Below are positions 1 through 7,256 of a DNA stretch of 11,728 nt, piece after piece. This DNA comes from Anaerolinea thermophila. Lineage in GTDB: Bacteria > Chloroflexota > Anaerolineae > Anaerolineales > Villigracilaceae. The notes beneath the pieces are model-generated. The model made no database searches and had not been told where the DNA came from. It worked only from the letters and a program-made list of their open reading frames with translations. The DNA lies in assembly GCA_020722305.1 (NCBI GenBank), contig DYLB01000055.1, forward strand, positions 1-11,728, given 5' to 3'. Every line of letters starts with the position of its first letter. Positions within the stretch are counted from its first letter, which is position 1. The position numbers were made by a program, and so were the translations under genes.

Positions 1-120
1 AAATTCGTGACCTTCGTGTCCTTAGTGGTTAGAAAAGGTTTTTGCAGCGGAGTCTGGTCTTCTTTGCGCCTTTGTATCATGGCGACTTTGCGTTAAAGGT
101 TTTTGCAGCAGAGTCAGAGA
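1..120 (+). repeat. Two tandem copies of a modular intergenic repeat
   Basis: Two units lie in tandem. Each ends in the same module: AAAGG followed by TTTTTGCAG and then CGGAGTC (34-56) or CAGAGTC (95-117), with only two mismatches. The 5' parts differ. The first unit (4-30) is made of short near-repeats of the type TTCGTG-ACC-TTCGTG-TCC-TTAGTGG. The second (62-94) has CTTTGCGCC, GGCGACTTTGCG and GTTAAAGG. The second type recurs at 10467-10517 (inverted) and 10592-10644. I see no open reading frame with gene-like features across 1-174. The function is unknown; these are low-complexity intergenic elements present in several copies. Confidence 0.75.
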
Positions 121-174
121 TGCACCCATGCGAGATTGTCAAAATACCCAGATCAGTTGAAAATTGCGCTTTTT

Positions 175-1419
175 TTATAGCACTTTAGCTTCACCGCGGC
201 GCACACCGGCCATCAAGAAGAACGCCAGGGCCATGAAAATGGGGGCCACGAGCATCACGTTGTTGTAATTGCTCCCGGTCAATTGGACGATCCAGCCGTT
301 GATGATTGGCCCGGCGATGGCGGCCAGGGTGGAGAACAGGTAATACAGGCCGGTGTACGTGCCTACCCGCAGGTCTTCGACCATGTCCACCACCATCGGC
401 AGGGAGTTGATGTTGATCAAGGCCCAGGCAATGCCTGCCAGCATCAGGAAGAGGCTGATGACCGGCACAGTGCCGAGGACAGGCAAGCTGGTCAACACGA
501 TGGTGAGGGTGGCTGGGGGCATCACAAATATGCCCAGGATGAGCAGGCCCAATAGCGCGACCCCGGTCATGATGGTGCGGCGGCGGCCAAACCTGGCTCC
601 GATGAAGCCGGAGACCAGGGCAAACAAGACGAAGAGCAGCGAGAGATGGCCTAAAAGGCGGGCGCCGTCGGCTTCCTCAAGCCCCAGGTGGTTGATGGCG
701 TAAAGCGTGAAGAAGGCTTCGATGGCATTGTAGCCGATAAACCAGGCACCGATCGCCAGGAACAGGCGCAGGGCGCTCTTGTCGGGGGCGGAGAAGACTT
801 CGCGCAGGCTGGCAAACAACGCCGGTTTTTGCTCACCGGTTTCGTATTCTTTCGGTTCTTTGATGAAGATGAAGACCAGGATGGCCGACAGGATGACCAG
901 GCCGGATCCCATCCAGAACGGGAAGGCCGGGTTCATCTTGTACAGGCTGGCGCCGACCAGGAAGGAGATGATCGCGCCAATGCCGCCCATGAAGTTGATG
1001 ATGCCGTTGGCCTGCGATCGCTTTGGGGAGGGGGTGATGTCGGGCATGAGGGCCACGACCGGGGTGCGCCAAAGCGCCATGCTCAGGATCAGGGTGCTGG
1101 TACAGGCCACGAAAAGCGGCAGGACAGCGGCGATCGGGATGATCCCGAAAGCGATGGCCCCGACCGGCGCGCCGACCAGGATGAAGGGCATGCGGCGGCC
1201 AATCGGGGTGCGTAGCCGGTCTGACCAGGCCCCGACCGGCGGCTGGATGAAGAGCGCGGCGATGTTGTCGAGGGTCATGAAGAAGCCGATCCAGGCCGGG
1301 GCGAGGTTGAATTTATTGGCCAGGAAGATCGGCACGAAGGCGTTGTACACCCCCCAGATGACGCTGACACCGAAGAACCCGAAGCCGAGCAGGAAGATCT
1401 TGCCGTAGTTGAATTTCAT
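175..1419 (-). CDS. MFS transporter, SLC45/sucrose-cation symporter-like
   Basis: A 414-aa integral inner-membrane protein with about twelve hydrophobic segments, the usual size and layout of the major facilitator superfamily. After the second segment it has SDR (66-68) followed by GRRMPFI (74-80). This resembles the loop 2-3 signature of plant sucrose carriers, SLC45 and related glycoside/cation symporters. The half-repeat GARFGRRR appears in the second domain. It probably moves a sugar or glycoside with a cation; the substrate cannot be read from sequence. I chose ATG at 1419 because GGAGG (1425-1429) lies 5 nt upstream. A TTG at 1431 in the same frame would add MEAF but overlaps that ribosome site, so it is unlikely. 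It lies 64 nt after trmD on the same strand with no convincing promoter between, so co-transcription is possible. Confidence 0.85.
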   Translation of the reverse strand: MKFNYGKIFLLGFGFFGVSVIWGVYNAFVPIFLANKFNLAPAWIGFFMTLDNIAALFIQPPVGAWSDRLRTPIGRRMPFILVGAPVGAIAFGIIPIAAVLPLFVACTSTLILSMALWRTPVVALMPDITPSPKRSQANGIINFMGGIGAIISFLVGASLYKMNPAFPFWMGSGLVILSAILVFIFIKEPKEYETGEQKPALFASLREVFSAPDKSALRLFLAIGAWFIGYNAIEAFFTLYAINHLGLEEADGARLLGHLSLLFVLFALVSGFIGARFGRRRTIMTGVALLGLLILGIFVMPPATLTIVLTSLPVLGTVPVISLFLMLAGIAWALININSLPMVVDMVEDLRVGTYTGLYYLFSTLAAIAGPIINGWIVQLTGSNYNNVMLVAPIFMALAFFLMAGVRRGEAKVL

Positions 1420-1454
1420 GAAAGCCTCCAAAAATTAGTTGTGCTTCGCGGAGC

Positions 1455-1467
1455 GGGATGTCATCCC
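1455..1467. promoter_or_regulatory. 13-nt perfect dyad between trmD and the MFS gene
   Basis: GGGATGTCATCCC is a perfect 6-bp inverted repeat around one base. It sits 36 nt before the transporter start and 17 nt after the trmD stop. It is flanked by a looser GAGCG/CGCTC pair. It could be a protein-binding operator for the transporter, or the core of a weak stem between the genes. No T-run follows directly, so an intrinsic terminator is unlikely. Confidence 0.3.
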
Positions 1468-1483
1468 ACGCCGTCTCGCTCTT

Positions 1484-2242
1484 TCAACCGGCTTCATAGC
1501 CGTGTTTCTTGAGAAATTCGAGGTCTTTCTTGCTCAGGTCCGCTTTTGTCAATAAATCGGGACGGCGTTGCAGGGTGCGCAGCAGGGCCTGTTCGCGCCG
1601 CCAGCGGTCCACTTCGCCGTGGTGGCCGGAGAGCAGTACATCGGGGACTTTCCAGCCGCGGAATTCGGGCGGGCGGGTGTAGTGCGGGTACTCGAGCAGG
1701 CCAGTGGCGTGAGAATCGTCCGCCGCGCCTTCGGGGTCGCCAAGCACGCCGGGGATGAGCCGGGCTACGGCGTCAATCACGACCAGGGCCGGGAGTTCGC
1801 CGCCGGTGAGGACGTAGTCGCCGATGGAGATTTCATCGGTGACGAGGTGCTCGTGGACGCGCTCGTCCACGCCCTCGTAGCGCCCGCAGATGAGGGCGAT
1901 GCGTTCGTGACGGGATAACTCGTCGGCTACGCGTTGGGAGAAAACGCGTCCCTGAGGAGAAAGCATGATGACCGGGCAGGCGGGCTCGGGCGTCGCGCTG
2001 AGCGGGTCGAAGCGTCCGAGGACGCTTTCGACGGCTTCGAAAACCGGCTCCGGTTTCATCACCATCCCGCCTCCGCCGCCGTAAGGCGTGTCATCCGTCG
2101 TATGGTGTTTGTCGCGTGTCCAATCACGGATGTTGTGGAGTGCGATCTCGATCAGGCCGCGCTCGGCGGCTTTTTGGAGGATACTGGCTTGCAAGTAGGG
2201 GGAAAGGGTTTCGGGCAGGAGGGTGAAAACGTCGAAACGCAT
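1484..2242 (-). CDS. trmD: tRNA (guanine-N1-)-methyltransferase TrmD
   Basis: A 252-aa cytosolic enzyme that methylates G37 of tRNAs using S-adenosylmethionine, which prevents +1 frameshifting. It belongs to the SPOUT family and works as a dimer. Family motifs run in order: TPYGGGGGMVMKPEP (52-66), SPQGRVF (95-101), CGRYEGVDERV (119-129), SIGDYVLTGGE (139-149), then DDSHATGLLEYPHYTRP (175-191) and VPDVLLSGHHGE. By alignment from memory with the E. coli enzyme, Asp176 and Arg161 match catalytic Asp169 and Arg154. Length is normal. There is no Shine-Dalgarno site; the ATG lies 6 nt after a good -10, which suggests a leaderless mRNA. The usual partners rpsP, rimM and rplS are not next to it. It is divergent from the TPR genes. 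Confidence 0.97.
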   Translation of the reverse strand: MRFDVFTLLPETLSPYLQASILQKAAERGLIEIALHNIRDWTRDKHHTTDDTPYGGGGGMVMKPEPVFEAVESVLGRFDPLSATPEPACPVIMLSPQGRVFSQRVADELSRHERIALICGRYEGVDERVHEHLVTDEISIGDYVLTGGELPALVVIDAVARLIPGVLGDPEGAADDSHATGLLEYPHYTRPPEFRGWKVPDVLLSGHHGEVDRWRREQALLRTLQRRPDLLTKADLSKKDLEFLKKHGYEAG

Positions 2243-2248
2243 GGTTAC

Positions 2249-2277
2249 ATTCTAGCCGCGAGTAAACGGCGATGCAA
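2249..2277 (-). promoter_or_regulatory. trmD promoter, apparently leaderless
   Basis: Read on the minus strand: TTGCAT (2272-2277), a 17-nt spacer, then TAGAAT (2249-2254). Six nucleotides separate the -10 from the ATG at 2242, so transcription would be expected to start at the A of the start codon. No SD-like sequence is present. The hexamer quality and exact 17-nt spacing make this a strong call by eye. Confidence 0.7.
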
Positions 2278-2334
2278 GTGGTATTTGTGATGAAAACATT
2301 GCTTAAGAAAGATATTAGAATAAATAGGGGCGGC

Positions 2335-2363
2335 TTGCAGGCTTTTTAGGCCAATGGTAAGAT
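2335..2363 (+). promoter_or_regulatory. Promoter of the TPR gene pair, apparently leaderless
   Basis: TTGCAG (2335-2340), a 17-nt spacer, then TAAGAT (2358-2363), followed by six nucleotides and the ATG at 2370. This copies the layout of the divergent trmD promoter, with 57 nt between the two -35 boxes. No SD is present, and the predicted first base of the mRNA is the A of the ATG. Confidence 0.65.
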
Positions 2364-2369
2364 GATTTT

Positions 2370-3629
2370 ATGTACTTGAAAGGCAGTAAATGGAGCATGC
2401 GCAAGCGGCGCAGGCCGATCAACTGGTTCAACGTCGGACTGTTGTCGCTTTTGGTGGTGGCGGCCGTGTACCTGAACCAGGTCTGGATCCCGACCATCCC
2501 GCCAATCGGCGTGCCGACGGCTACCCCGACGCGTGCCCCCGAATCCTTCGCTTCGGAGGCCGAGGGTTATTTTGCCGAGGGTAAACTGCTCCAGGCTATC
2601 GAGTCGTATACACAGGCCATCCGCTCTGACCCGCAAAACCCGGGGTATTACACGGATATCGCCCGTGCCCAAATCTATGCGGGCCTATATGAAGATGCCC
2701 TCAACAGTGCCGAGAAGGCCCTGCTGCTCAACCCGAACAACCCAATGGCGCACACCATGCGGGCCTGGGCGCTCGATTTCCTGGGCGATTACCTGGCCGC
2801 GGAAGGAGCGGCCAAAAGTGCCATCGAACTGGATGCCAACAACGCCATGGCTCACGCGATCTACGCCGAGGTCCTGGCTGACCAATACATCAATAATGTG
2901 GGCGCGCTGGACACCATTGAGCGCGCCGCCGAAGAATCCCGCGTGGCCACCAGCCTGGACGGGAACCTGCTCGAATCCCGCCGGGCGCGCGGTTACGTGC
3001 TGTACGTGACTTCCAACTACGAACTGGCAATTACCGAGTACCAGGCCGCGATCACTATCAATCCAAACATCCCCGACCTGCACTTGCAACTGGGGGTGGT
3101 CTATCGCTCGTTGGGGGTCAACGACAAGGCCGTGGACGAGTATCTCAGCGCCAACGTGCTTAACCCATCGGACCCGACGCCCGATCTGTACATTTCGCGC
3201 ACTTACGGCAGCATCGGTGAATATGCCAAAGCGGAACAGTACGCCAAATCGGCCGTGACCGACGACCCGGCCGACCCATACCTGCGCGGCAATTGGGGCA
3301 TCTGGCTCTACCACAACCTGCTCTGGCCCGAAGCCGCCGACCAGTTGTCCCTGGCGGTCAACGGCGGCACGGACGAAGAGGGCGTGAAAATAGCCCCGCT
3401 GCAACTGACCAACGACATCCGCATTGCCGAGTATTTCTACACCTACGCGCTGGTGCTGGCCCGCCTGGGCCGCTGCTCAGAGGTGATAGACGTGGCCCAA
3501 CGGATCATCAGCACCCTCCCGACCGATGAAACGGCGGTTTTCAATGCCCAGGAGAGCCTGCGCCTCTGCCAGGAAAACGTGGATGTGACCCCTACGGTCG
3601 AGCCGCCAGCCGAAACCCCCACCCCATGA
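2370..3629 (+). CDS. Membrane-anchored TPR protein (first paralogue)
   Basis: A 419-aa protein with a short basic N-terminus (RKRRRP at 11-16), one membrane helix (about 17-36), a Pro/Thr linker (PTATPTRAP, about 49-57) and then a run of tetratricopeptide-like helical hairpins to about residue 395. Examples are AEGYFAEGKLLQAIESYTQA and later AIRSDPQNP-type turns. It ends in a Pro/Thr tail (TPTVEPPAETPTP). By the positive-inside rule the TPR domain faces outward. TPRs bind other proteins; the partner is unknown. The start at 2370 rests on the promoter directly upstream; an internal ATG at 2397 has GGAG only 1 nt away, too close to serve. Its stop overlaps the next gene's start, so the two are probably translated together. 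Confidence 0.8.
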   Translation: MYLKGSKWSMRKRRRPINWFNVGLLSLLVVAAVYLNQVWIPTIPPIGVPTATPTRAPESFASEAEGYFAEGKLLQAIESYTQAIRSDPQNPGYYTDIARAQIYAGLYEDALNSAEKALLLNPNNPMAHTMRAWALDFLGDYLAAEGAAKSAIELDANNAMAHAIYAEVLADQYINNVGALDTIERAAEESRVATSLDGNLLESRRARGYVLYVTSNYELAITEYQAAITINPNIPDLHLQLGVVYRSLGVNDKAVDEYLSANVLNPSDPTPDLYISRTYGSIGEYAKAEQYAKSAVTDDPADPYLRGNWGIWLYHNLLWPEAADQLSLAVNGGTDEEGVKIAPLQLTNDIRIAEYFYTYALVLARLGRCSEVIDVAQRIISTLPTDETAVFNAQESLRLCQENVDVTPTVEPPAETPTP

Positions 3630-5011
3630 ACGTCAATTCGCGCCGCAACCTGTTCTACCAGCGACCGAACAACAGCGTCTATCGCATGTTCTTCTACCTG
3701 TTGGTCATCCTGGGGCTGGTCTGGGTCACGCTCCAGGTGGAGCGGGGCGTGATCAAGCCGCCCTTCCAACCCGAGCCTACCCCCACCCGTTCGGCCACGT
3801 CGTATGCCCAGGAGGGGGATGCCCATTTCGAAGCCGGAAAACTGGAGGCGGCCATCACCGCGTACGGGGAGGCCGTCCGCGTCGACCCGAACGATGCCCA
3901 GGTCTGGGCCAAGCTGGCCCGCATCCAGACCTATACGTCCACGCTCTTGACGACGGACGCCCAAAAGAACGCCCGTCTGGCCGAGGCGCTGGAATCGATC
4001 AATAAAGCCGTCGAAATCGCCCCGGAAGACAGCACGGTCCACGCCATTCGGGCTTTGGTGCTCGACTGGAACGCCACCCCGCTGCTCTACAGCTTAGACC
4101 CCGAACAACAACGGCTGGGCCAGGAAATGCTGAACGAAGCCGAGCAGGAAGCCCAGACCGCCATCCGTTACGATAACCAGAACACCCTGGCGCTGGCTTT
4201 TTATGCCGAAATCCTGGTGGATCAGCAAAACTGGAGCCAGGCAGAACAATACATCCAACAGGCTTTGGAACGCGACTCGTCCCTGATGGACGTCCACCGC
4301 GTCTACGCCTACGTGCTCGAATCGCTGGGGGCTTACAACCAGGCCATCCAGGAATACGATAGAGCGATCTCGATCTCGCCCAACCTGACTTTCCTGCACC
4401 TGCGGGCCGGGGCCAATTACCGCCGTTTGGCTTTCGCCAGTACCGTCAAAGCCACCCAAAACGAACTGTACGACAAATCGTTGGAGTATTTCGACCAAGC
4501 CGCCAAACTGAACGAGCAATTAGGTATTGCGGACCCCATCCCGTATCTTTCGATTGCCAAAACCTACTCTCAGAAAGGTGATTTCTTTATCGCGGCCCGG
4601 AACGTGCAAAAGGCTTTAGAGCTTGATCCCTCCAACGCCGACACGATGGGGCAGTTGGGAATCATCTATTTCAAGGCCCGCAATTACGAGGGTTCCATCC
4701 CGGTTTTGAGCTGCGTGATCAACGGCTGCACGGCCGAGGAGAATTGCCAGGCCCGTTTCGGGCGTGATTGCGATCCCGATTTCAACGAAGCCGGCGCGCC
4801 GATTGAGCCGCTGGAGTTGACGCCGAACACGGTAGTGTACTACTACACTTATGGCTCGGTGCTGGCCGCCCTCAGCCGCCCTCAGCAGAATTATTGTCCA
4901 GAAGCGTTGAGCGTACTGCGGCAGGTCAAGGCCGCCTATCCCGCAGACGTGGACATCCAGGCCATCGTCGCCGCGGGCGAGCAGATCTGCGCTTTGCTGG
5001 CGGAGGACTGA
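3626..5011 (+). CDS. Membrane-anchored TPR protein (second paralogue, Cys-rich insert)
   Basis: A 461-aa protein built like its upstream neighbour: basic N-terminus, membrane helix (about 21-37), linker QPEPTPTRS (about 48-56) and TPR-like hairpins, for example GDAHFEAGKLEAAITAYGEA and NLTFLHLRAGANYRRLAF. The C-terminal part aligns with the first protein by eye (IAPLQLT in one, IEPLELT in the other, each followed by YFYTYALVLA or YYYTYGSVLA). Here a segment of about 20 residues is inserted just before that point. It brings the cysteines near it to four: C363, C368, C374 and C382. Two are in the insert itself. If exported, they could form disulfides or bind metal. The ATG overlaps the previous stop by 4 nt (ATGA) with no SD, so translational coupling is likely. 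Confidence 0.8.
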   Translation: MNVNSRRNLFYQRPNNSVYRMFFYLLVILGLVWVTLQVERGVIKPPFQPEPTPTRSATSYAQEGDAHFEAGKLEAAITAYGEAVRVDPNDAQVWAKLARIQTYTSTLLTTDAQKNARLAEALESINKAVEIAPEDSTVHAIRALVLDWNATPLLYSLDPEQQRLGQEMLNEAEQEAQTAIRYDNQNTLALAFYAEILVDQQNWSQAEQYIQQALERDSSLMDVHRVYAYVLESLGAYNQAIQEYDRAISISPNLTFLHLRAGANYRRLAFASTVKATQNELYDKSLEYFDQAAKLNEQLGIADPIPYLSIAKTYSQKGDFFIAARNVQKALELDPSNADTMGQLGIIYFKARNYEGSIPVLSCVINGCTAEENCQARFGRDCDPDFNEAGAPIEPLELTPNTVVYYYTYGSVLAALSRPQQNYCPEALSVLRQVKAAYPADVDIQAIVAAGEQICALLAED

Positions 5012-5054
5012 TCCGGGGGTGTATCAGAATTTCGTTAACCCTGAAAATAAAGGC

Positions 5055-5083
5055 TTGACGCACCCTGTAAAGGGATGTATCAT
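5055..5083 (+). promoter_or_regulatory. groESL promoter, sigma70/SigA type
   Basis: TTGACG (5055-5060), a 17-nt spacer and TATCAT (5078-5083). The start of transcription should fall near 5090, a few bases before CIRCE, leaving a leader of about 120 nt before groES. Confidence 0.8.
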
Positions 5084-5093
5084 TCGGCAGTAA

Positions 5094-5120
5094 TTAGCAC
5101 TCGCCTTGTTAGAGTGCTAA
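5094..5120. promoter_or_regulatory. CIRCE operator (HrcA binding site)
   Basis: TTAGCACTC, a 9-nt spacer, then GAGTGCTAA: a perfect match to the CIRCE consensus. HrcA binds this element and blocks transcription until heat shock or misfolded protein occupies GroEL. Its place just after the expected transcription start fits repression, and possibly a role in the mRNA leader. hrcA itself is not in the window. Confidence 0.97.
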
Positions 5121-5213
5121 AAAATTGCGGTCCTGTAGGAATGCGCGTAAAAGTTCGCGTGGCGAATCCCTAAAGGCCAAAGAAATGTAATCCCTTAATT
5201 CAGGAGAAAAGGT

Positions 5214-5507
5214 ATGACACTCAAGCTAAGACCCCTCGGCAGCCGCGTGGTCGTCGAACCTGTCGAACAGGAAGAAACGACCGCCGGCGGCATCGTCCTT
5301 CCTGAAACCGCCAAGGAAAAACCGCAGCAGGGCATCGTCCTGGCTGCCGGCCCCGGCGACCGCGACGAAGACGGCGATTACATCGCCATGGACGTCAAAG
5401 CTGGCGATAAAGTATTGTTCGCCAAGTACGCCGGAACCGAACTGAAACTGGATGGCAAGAAACTGCTCATCCTGCGCGAGAGCGACCTGCTCGCAATTAT
5501 CGAATAA
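5214..5507 (+). CDS. groES: Co-chaperonin GroES (Cpn10)
   Basis: A 97-aa cytosolic protein of normal length. It forms the heptameric lid of the GroEL chamber. Visible features: the opening beta strands LRPLGSRVVVEPVE, the mobile loop ETTAGGIVLPETAKEKPQQG with the GroEL-contacting IVL triplet, then VLAAGPGDRDEDG, and the closing KVLFAKYAGTELKLDGKK plus LLILRESDLLAIIE. AGGAG (5202-5206) lies 7 nt before the ATG. It is the first gene of a bicistronic operon with groEL, 24 nt apart, under the CIRCE-controlled promoter. Confidence 0.98.
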   Translation: MTLKLRPLGSRVVVEPVEQEETTAGGIVLPETAKEKPQQGIVLAAGPGDRDEDGDYIAMDVKAGDKVLFAKYAGTELKLDGKKLLILRESDLLAIIE

Positions 5508-5531
5508 CCCAAACACTGGAGGATATAAACT

Positions 5532-7163
5532 ATGGCAGCCAAACAACTCGTATTTTCCGAAGAAGCTCGCCGCAAACTCAAGAATGGCATTGATGTCGTC
5601 GCCACCGCGGTCGCGACCACCCTGGGTCCCAAGGGCCGCAACGTCGCCCTGGACCGCAAGTTCGGCTCCCCCACCATCACCCACGACGGCGTGACGGTGG
5701 CCAAGGAAATCGAACTCGAAGACCCCTTCGAAAACATGGGCGCGCAGCTCCTCAAGGAAGCCGCCACCAAGACCAATGACATCGCCGGTGACGGCACCAC
5801 CACCTCGACTGTCCTGGCCCACGCCATCGTGACCGAAGGCCTCAAGACCCTGGCCGCTGGTTCGAACGCCATGCTGCTCAAGCGCGGCATCGAAGCAGCT
5901 TCCAAGGCTGTGGCTGGGCGCATCACCGAACAGGCCATCGAGGTCACCTCGCAGGAAGAAATCGGCAACGTGGCCACCATTTCGGCCCAGGACCGCGAGA
6001 TCGGCGAACTGATCGCCGAGGTGATGGACAAGGTCGGCAAAGACGGCGTCATTACCGTGGAAGAGTCGCGCGGCTTGAAATTCGAGACCGAGTACGTCGA
6101 AGGGATGCAGTTCGACCGTGGTTACATCTCGGCCTATTTCATCACCGACTCCGAACACATGGAAGCCAGCATCGAGGAGCCTTACATCCTGATCCACGAG
6201 AAGAAAATCTCCGCCGCCCAGGATATCGTCCCCCTGCTGGAGAAACTGGTCCAGATTGGCAAGCGCGAACTGGTCATCATCGCTGAAGACATTGACGGCG
6301 AAGCCCTGGCCACCCTGGTACTCAACAAACTGCGCGGCATGTTGAACGTGCTGGCGATCAAAGCCCCCGGCTTCGGCGACCGCCGCAAGGCCATGCTCCA
6401 AGATATTGCCATCCTGACCGGCGGCCAGGTCATCTCCGAAGAGACCGGCCGCAAGCTCGAAAGCACCACCCTGCAAGACCTGGGCCGCTGCGAGAAAGTC
6501 GTCTCCGATAAGGACAACACCACCATCGTCGGCGGTAAGGGCGACAGCGCCCAGATCAAGGGCCGCATCGAGCAGATCCGGATCGAGATCGAGAAGAGCA
6601 CCAGCGATTACGACCGCGAAAAACTCCAGGAACGCCTCGCCAAACTGTCCGGCGGCGTAGCCATCATCCGGGTCGGCGCGGCCACCGAGACCGAACTCAA
6701 AGAGAAGAAACACCGCGTTGAAGATGCCCTGTCCGCCACCCGCGCGGCGGTCGAAGAAGGCATCGTCCCCGGCGGCGGCGTAGCCCTGATCAACGCCATG
6801 GCTGCCCTCGATGGCATGAAGGGCGAAAACGAAGACGAGGCCACCGGCATCAACATCGTCCGCAAGGCGCTCGAAGTGCCGATGCGCAAGATTGCCGAAA
6901 ACGCCGGCAAGGACGGTTCCGTCATCGTCGAAAACGTCCGCCGCGTCCAGAAGGAAAAGAAAGACATCAACATCGGCTACAACGTGCTGACCGACGAATA
7001 CGTCAACATGATCAAGTCCGGCGTGATTGACCCGGCCAAGGTCACCCGCGGTGCGCTCGAAAATGCCGCCTCCATTGCGGCCATGATCTTGACCACCGAG
7101 GCCCTCATCACCGACGTGCCCGAAAAAGAAAAGCCCGCTCCCCCGCCGATGCCGGAGTACTAG
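5532..7163 (+). CDS. groEL: Chaperonin GroEL (Cpn60)
   Basis: A 543-aa subunit of the double-ring ATP-driven folding chamber. The ATPase residues keep E. coli numbering: D52 in HDG, D87 in GDGTTTSTVL and D398 in RVEDAL. Other family blocks: LGPKGRNVAL, EGMQFDRGYISAYFITD, VLAIKAPGFGDRRKAML and GIVPGGGVAL. The C-terminus ends KPAPPPMPEY rather than in the Gly-Gly-Met repeats found in many bacteria. GGAGGA (5518-5523) lies 8 nt before the ATG. The gene is co-transcribed with groES and followed by an intrinsic terminator. No second groEL is present here. Confidence 0.98.
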   Translation: MAAKQLVFSEEARRKLKNGIDVVATAVATTLGPKGRNVALDRKFGSPTITHDGVTVAKEIELEDPFENMGAQLLKEAATKTNDIAGDGTTTSTVLAHAIVTEGLKTLAAGSNAMLLKRGIEAASKAVAGRITEQAIEVTSQEEIGNVATISAQDREIGELIAEVMDKVGKDGVITVEESRGLKFETEYVEGMQFDRGYISAYFITDSEHMEASIEEPYILIHEKKISAAQDIVPLLEKLVQIGKRELVIIAEDIDGEALATLVLNKLRGMLNVLAIKAPGFGDRRKAMLQDIAILTGGQVISEETGRKLESTTLQDLGRCEKVVSDKDNTTIVGGKGDSAQIKGRIEQIRIEIEKSTSDYDREKLQERLAKLSGGVAIIRVGAATETELKEKKHRVEDALSATRAAVEEGIVPGGGVALINAMAALDGMKGENEDEATGINIVRKALEVPMRKIAENAGKDGSVIVENVRRVQKEKKDINIGYNVLTDEYVNMIKSGVIDPAKVTRGALENAASIAAMILTTEALITDVPEKEKPAPPPMPEY

Positions 7164-7197
7164 ACCGCAAGCAAAACAAATTGCGCCACAAGTTTTC

Positions 7198-7234
7198 GCA
7201 GGTCACGCCTCAAGCGTGACCTGCATTTTATTTC
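7198..7234 (+). terminator. Intrinsic terminator of groESL
   Basis: A perfect 11-bp stem (GCAGGTCACGC, loop CTCAA, GCGTGACCTGC; 7198-7224) followed by ATTTTATTTC. It begins 34 nt after the groEL stop. Its right arm overlaps the likely -35 of the following gene. Confidence 0.9.
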
Positions 7235-7249
7235 GGATACAGGTATAAT
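7221..7249 (+). promoter_or_regulatory. Promoter of the parvulin lipoprotein unit, near-leaderless
   Basis: A perfect TATAAT (7244-7249) stands 7 nt before the ATG at 7257. At 17-nt spacing the -35 is CTGCAT (7221-7226), which overlaps the right arm of the groEL terminator and resembles the TTGCAT/TTGCAG boxes of the other two leaderless promoters here. No SD precedes the ATG. Confidence 0.6.
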
Positions 7250-7256
7250 TCCGGCG

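Noticed and set aside
1..120. CRISPR array suggested by the spaced repeats at the left edge
   Set aside because: There are only two copies with unlike flanking blocks, no regular repeat-spacer spacing and no cas genes; the same element occurs dispersed and inverted elsewhere.
688..1408. Open frames on the plus strand across the MFS gene
   Set aside because: They are antisense to a clear twelve-helix transporter and have low-complexity, charged compositions with no known motif.
1420..1431. TTG start adding four residues to the MFS protein
   Set aside because: The TTG coincides with the GGAGG ribosome site that serves the ATG at 1419.
5005..5030. Terminator after the TPR pair (CTGAT and ATCAG arms)
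   Set aside because: The stem is only 5 bp with a 10-nt loop and no T-run, so it is too weak to call.
5226..6713. Long 495-aa open frame on the minus strand opposite groES and groEL
   Set aside because: It is antisense to two certain genes, is very rich in Gly, Asp, Phe and Leu in a way that mirrors groEL codons, and has no start signal. It is a shadow of high-GC coding sequence.
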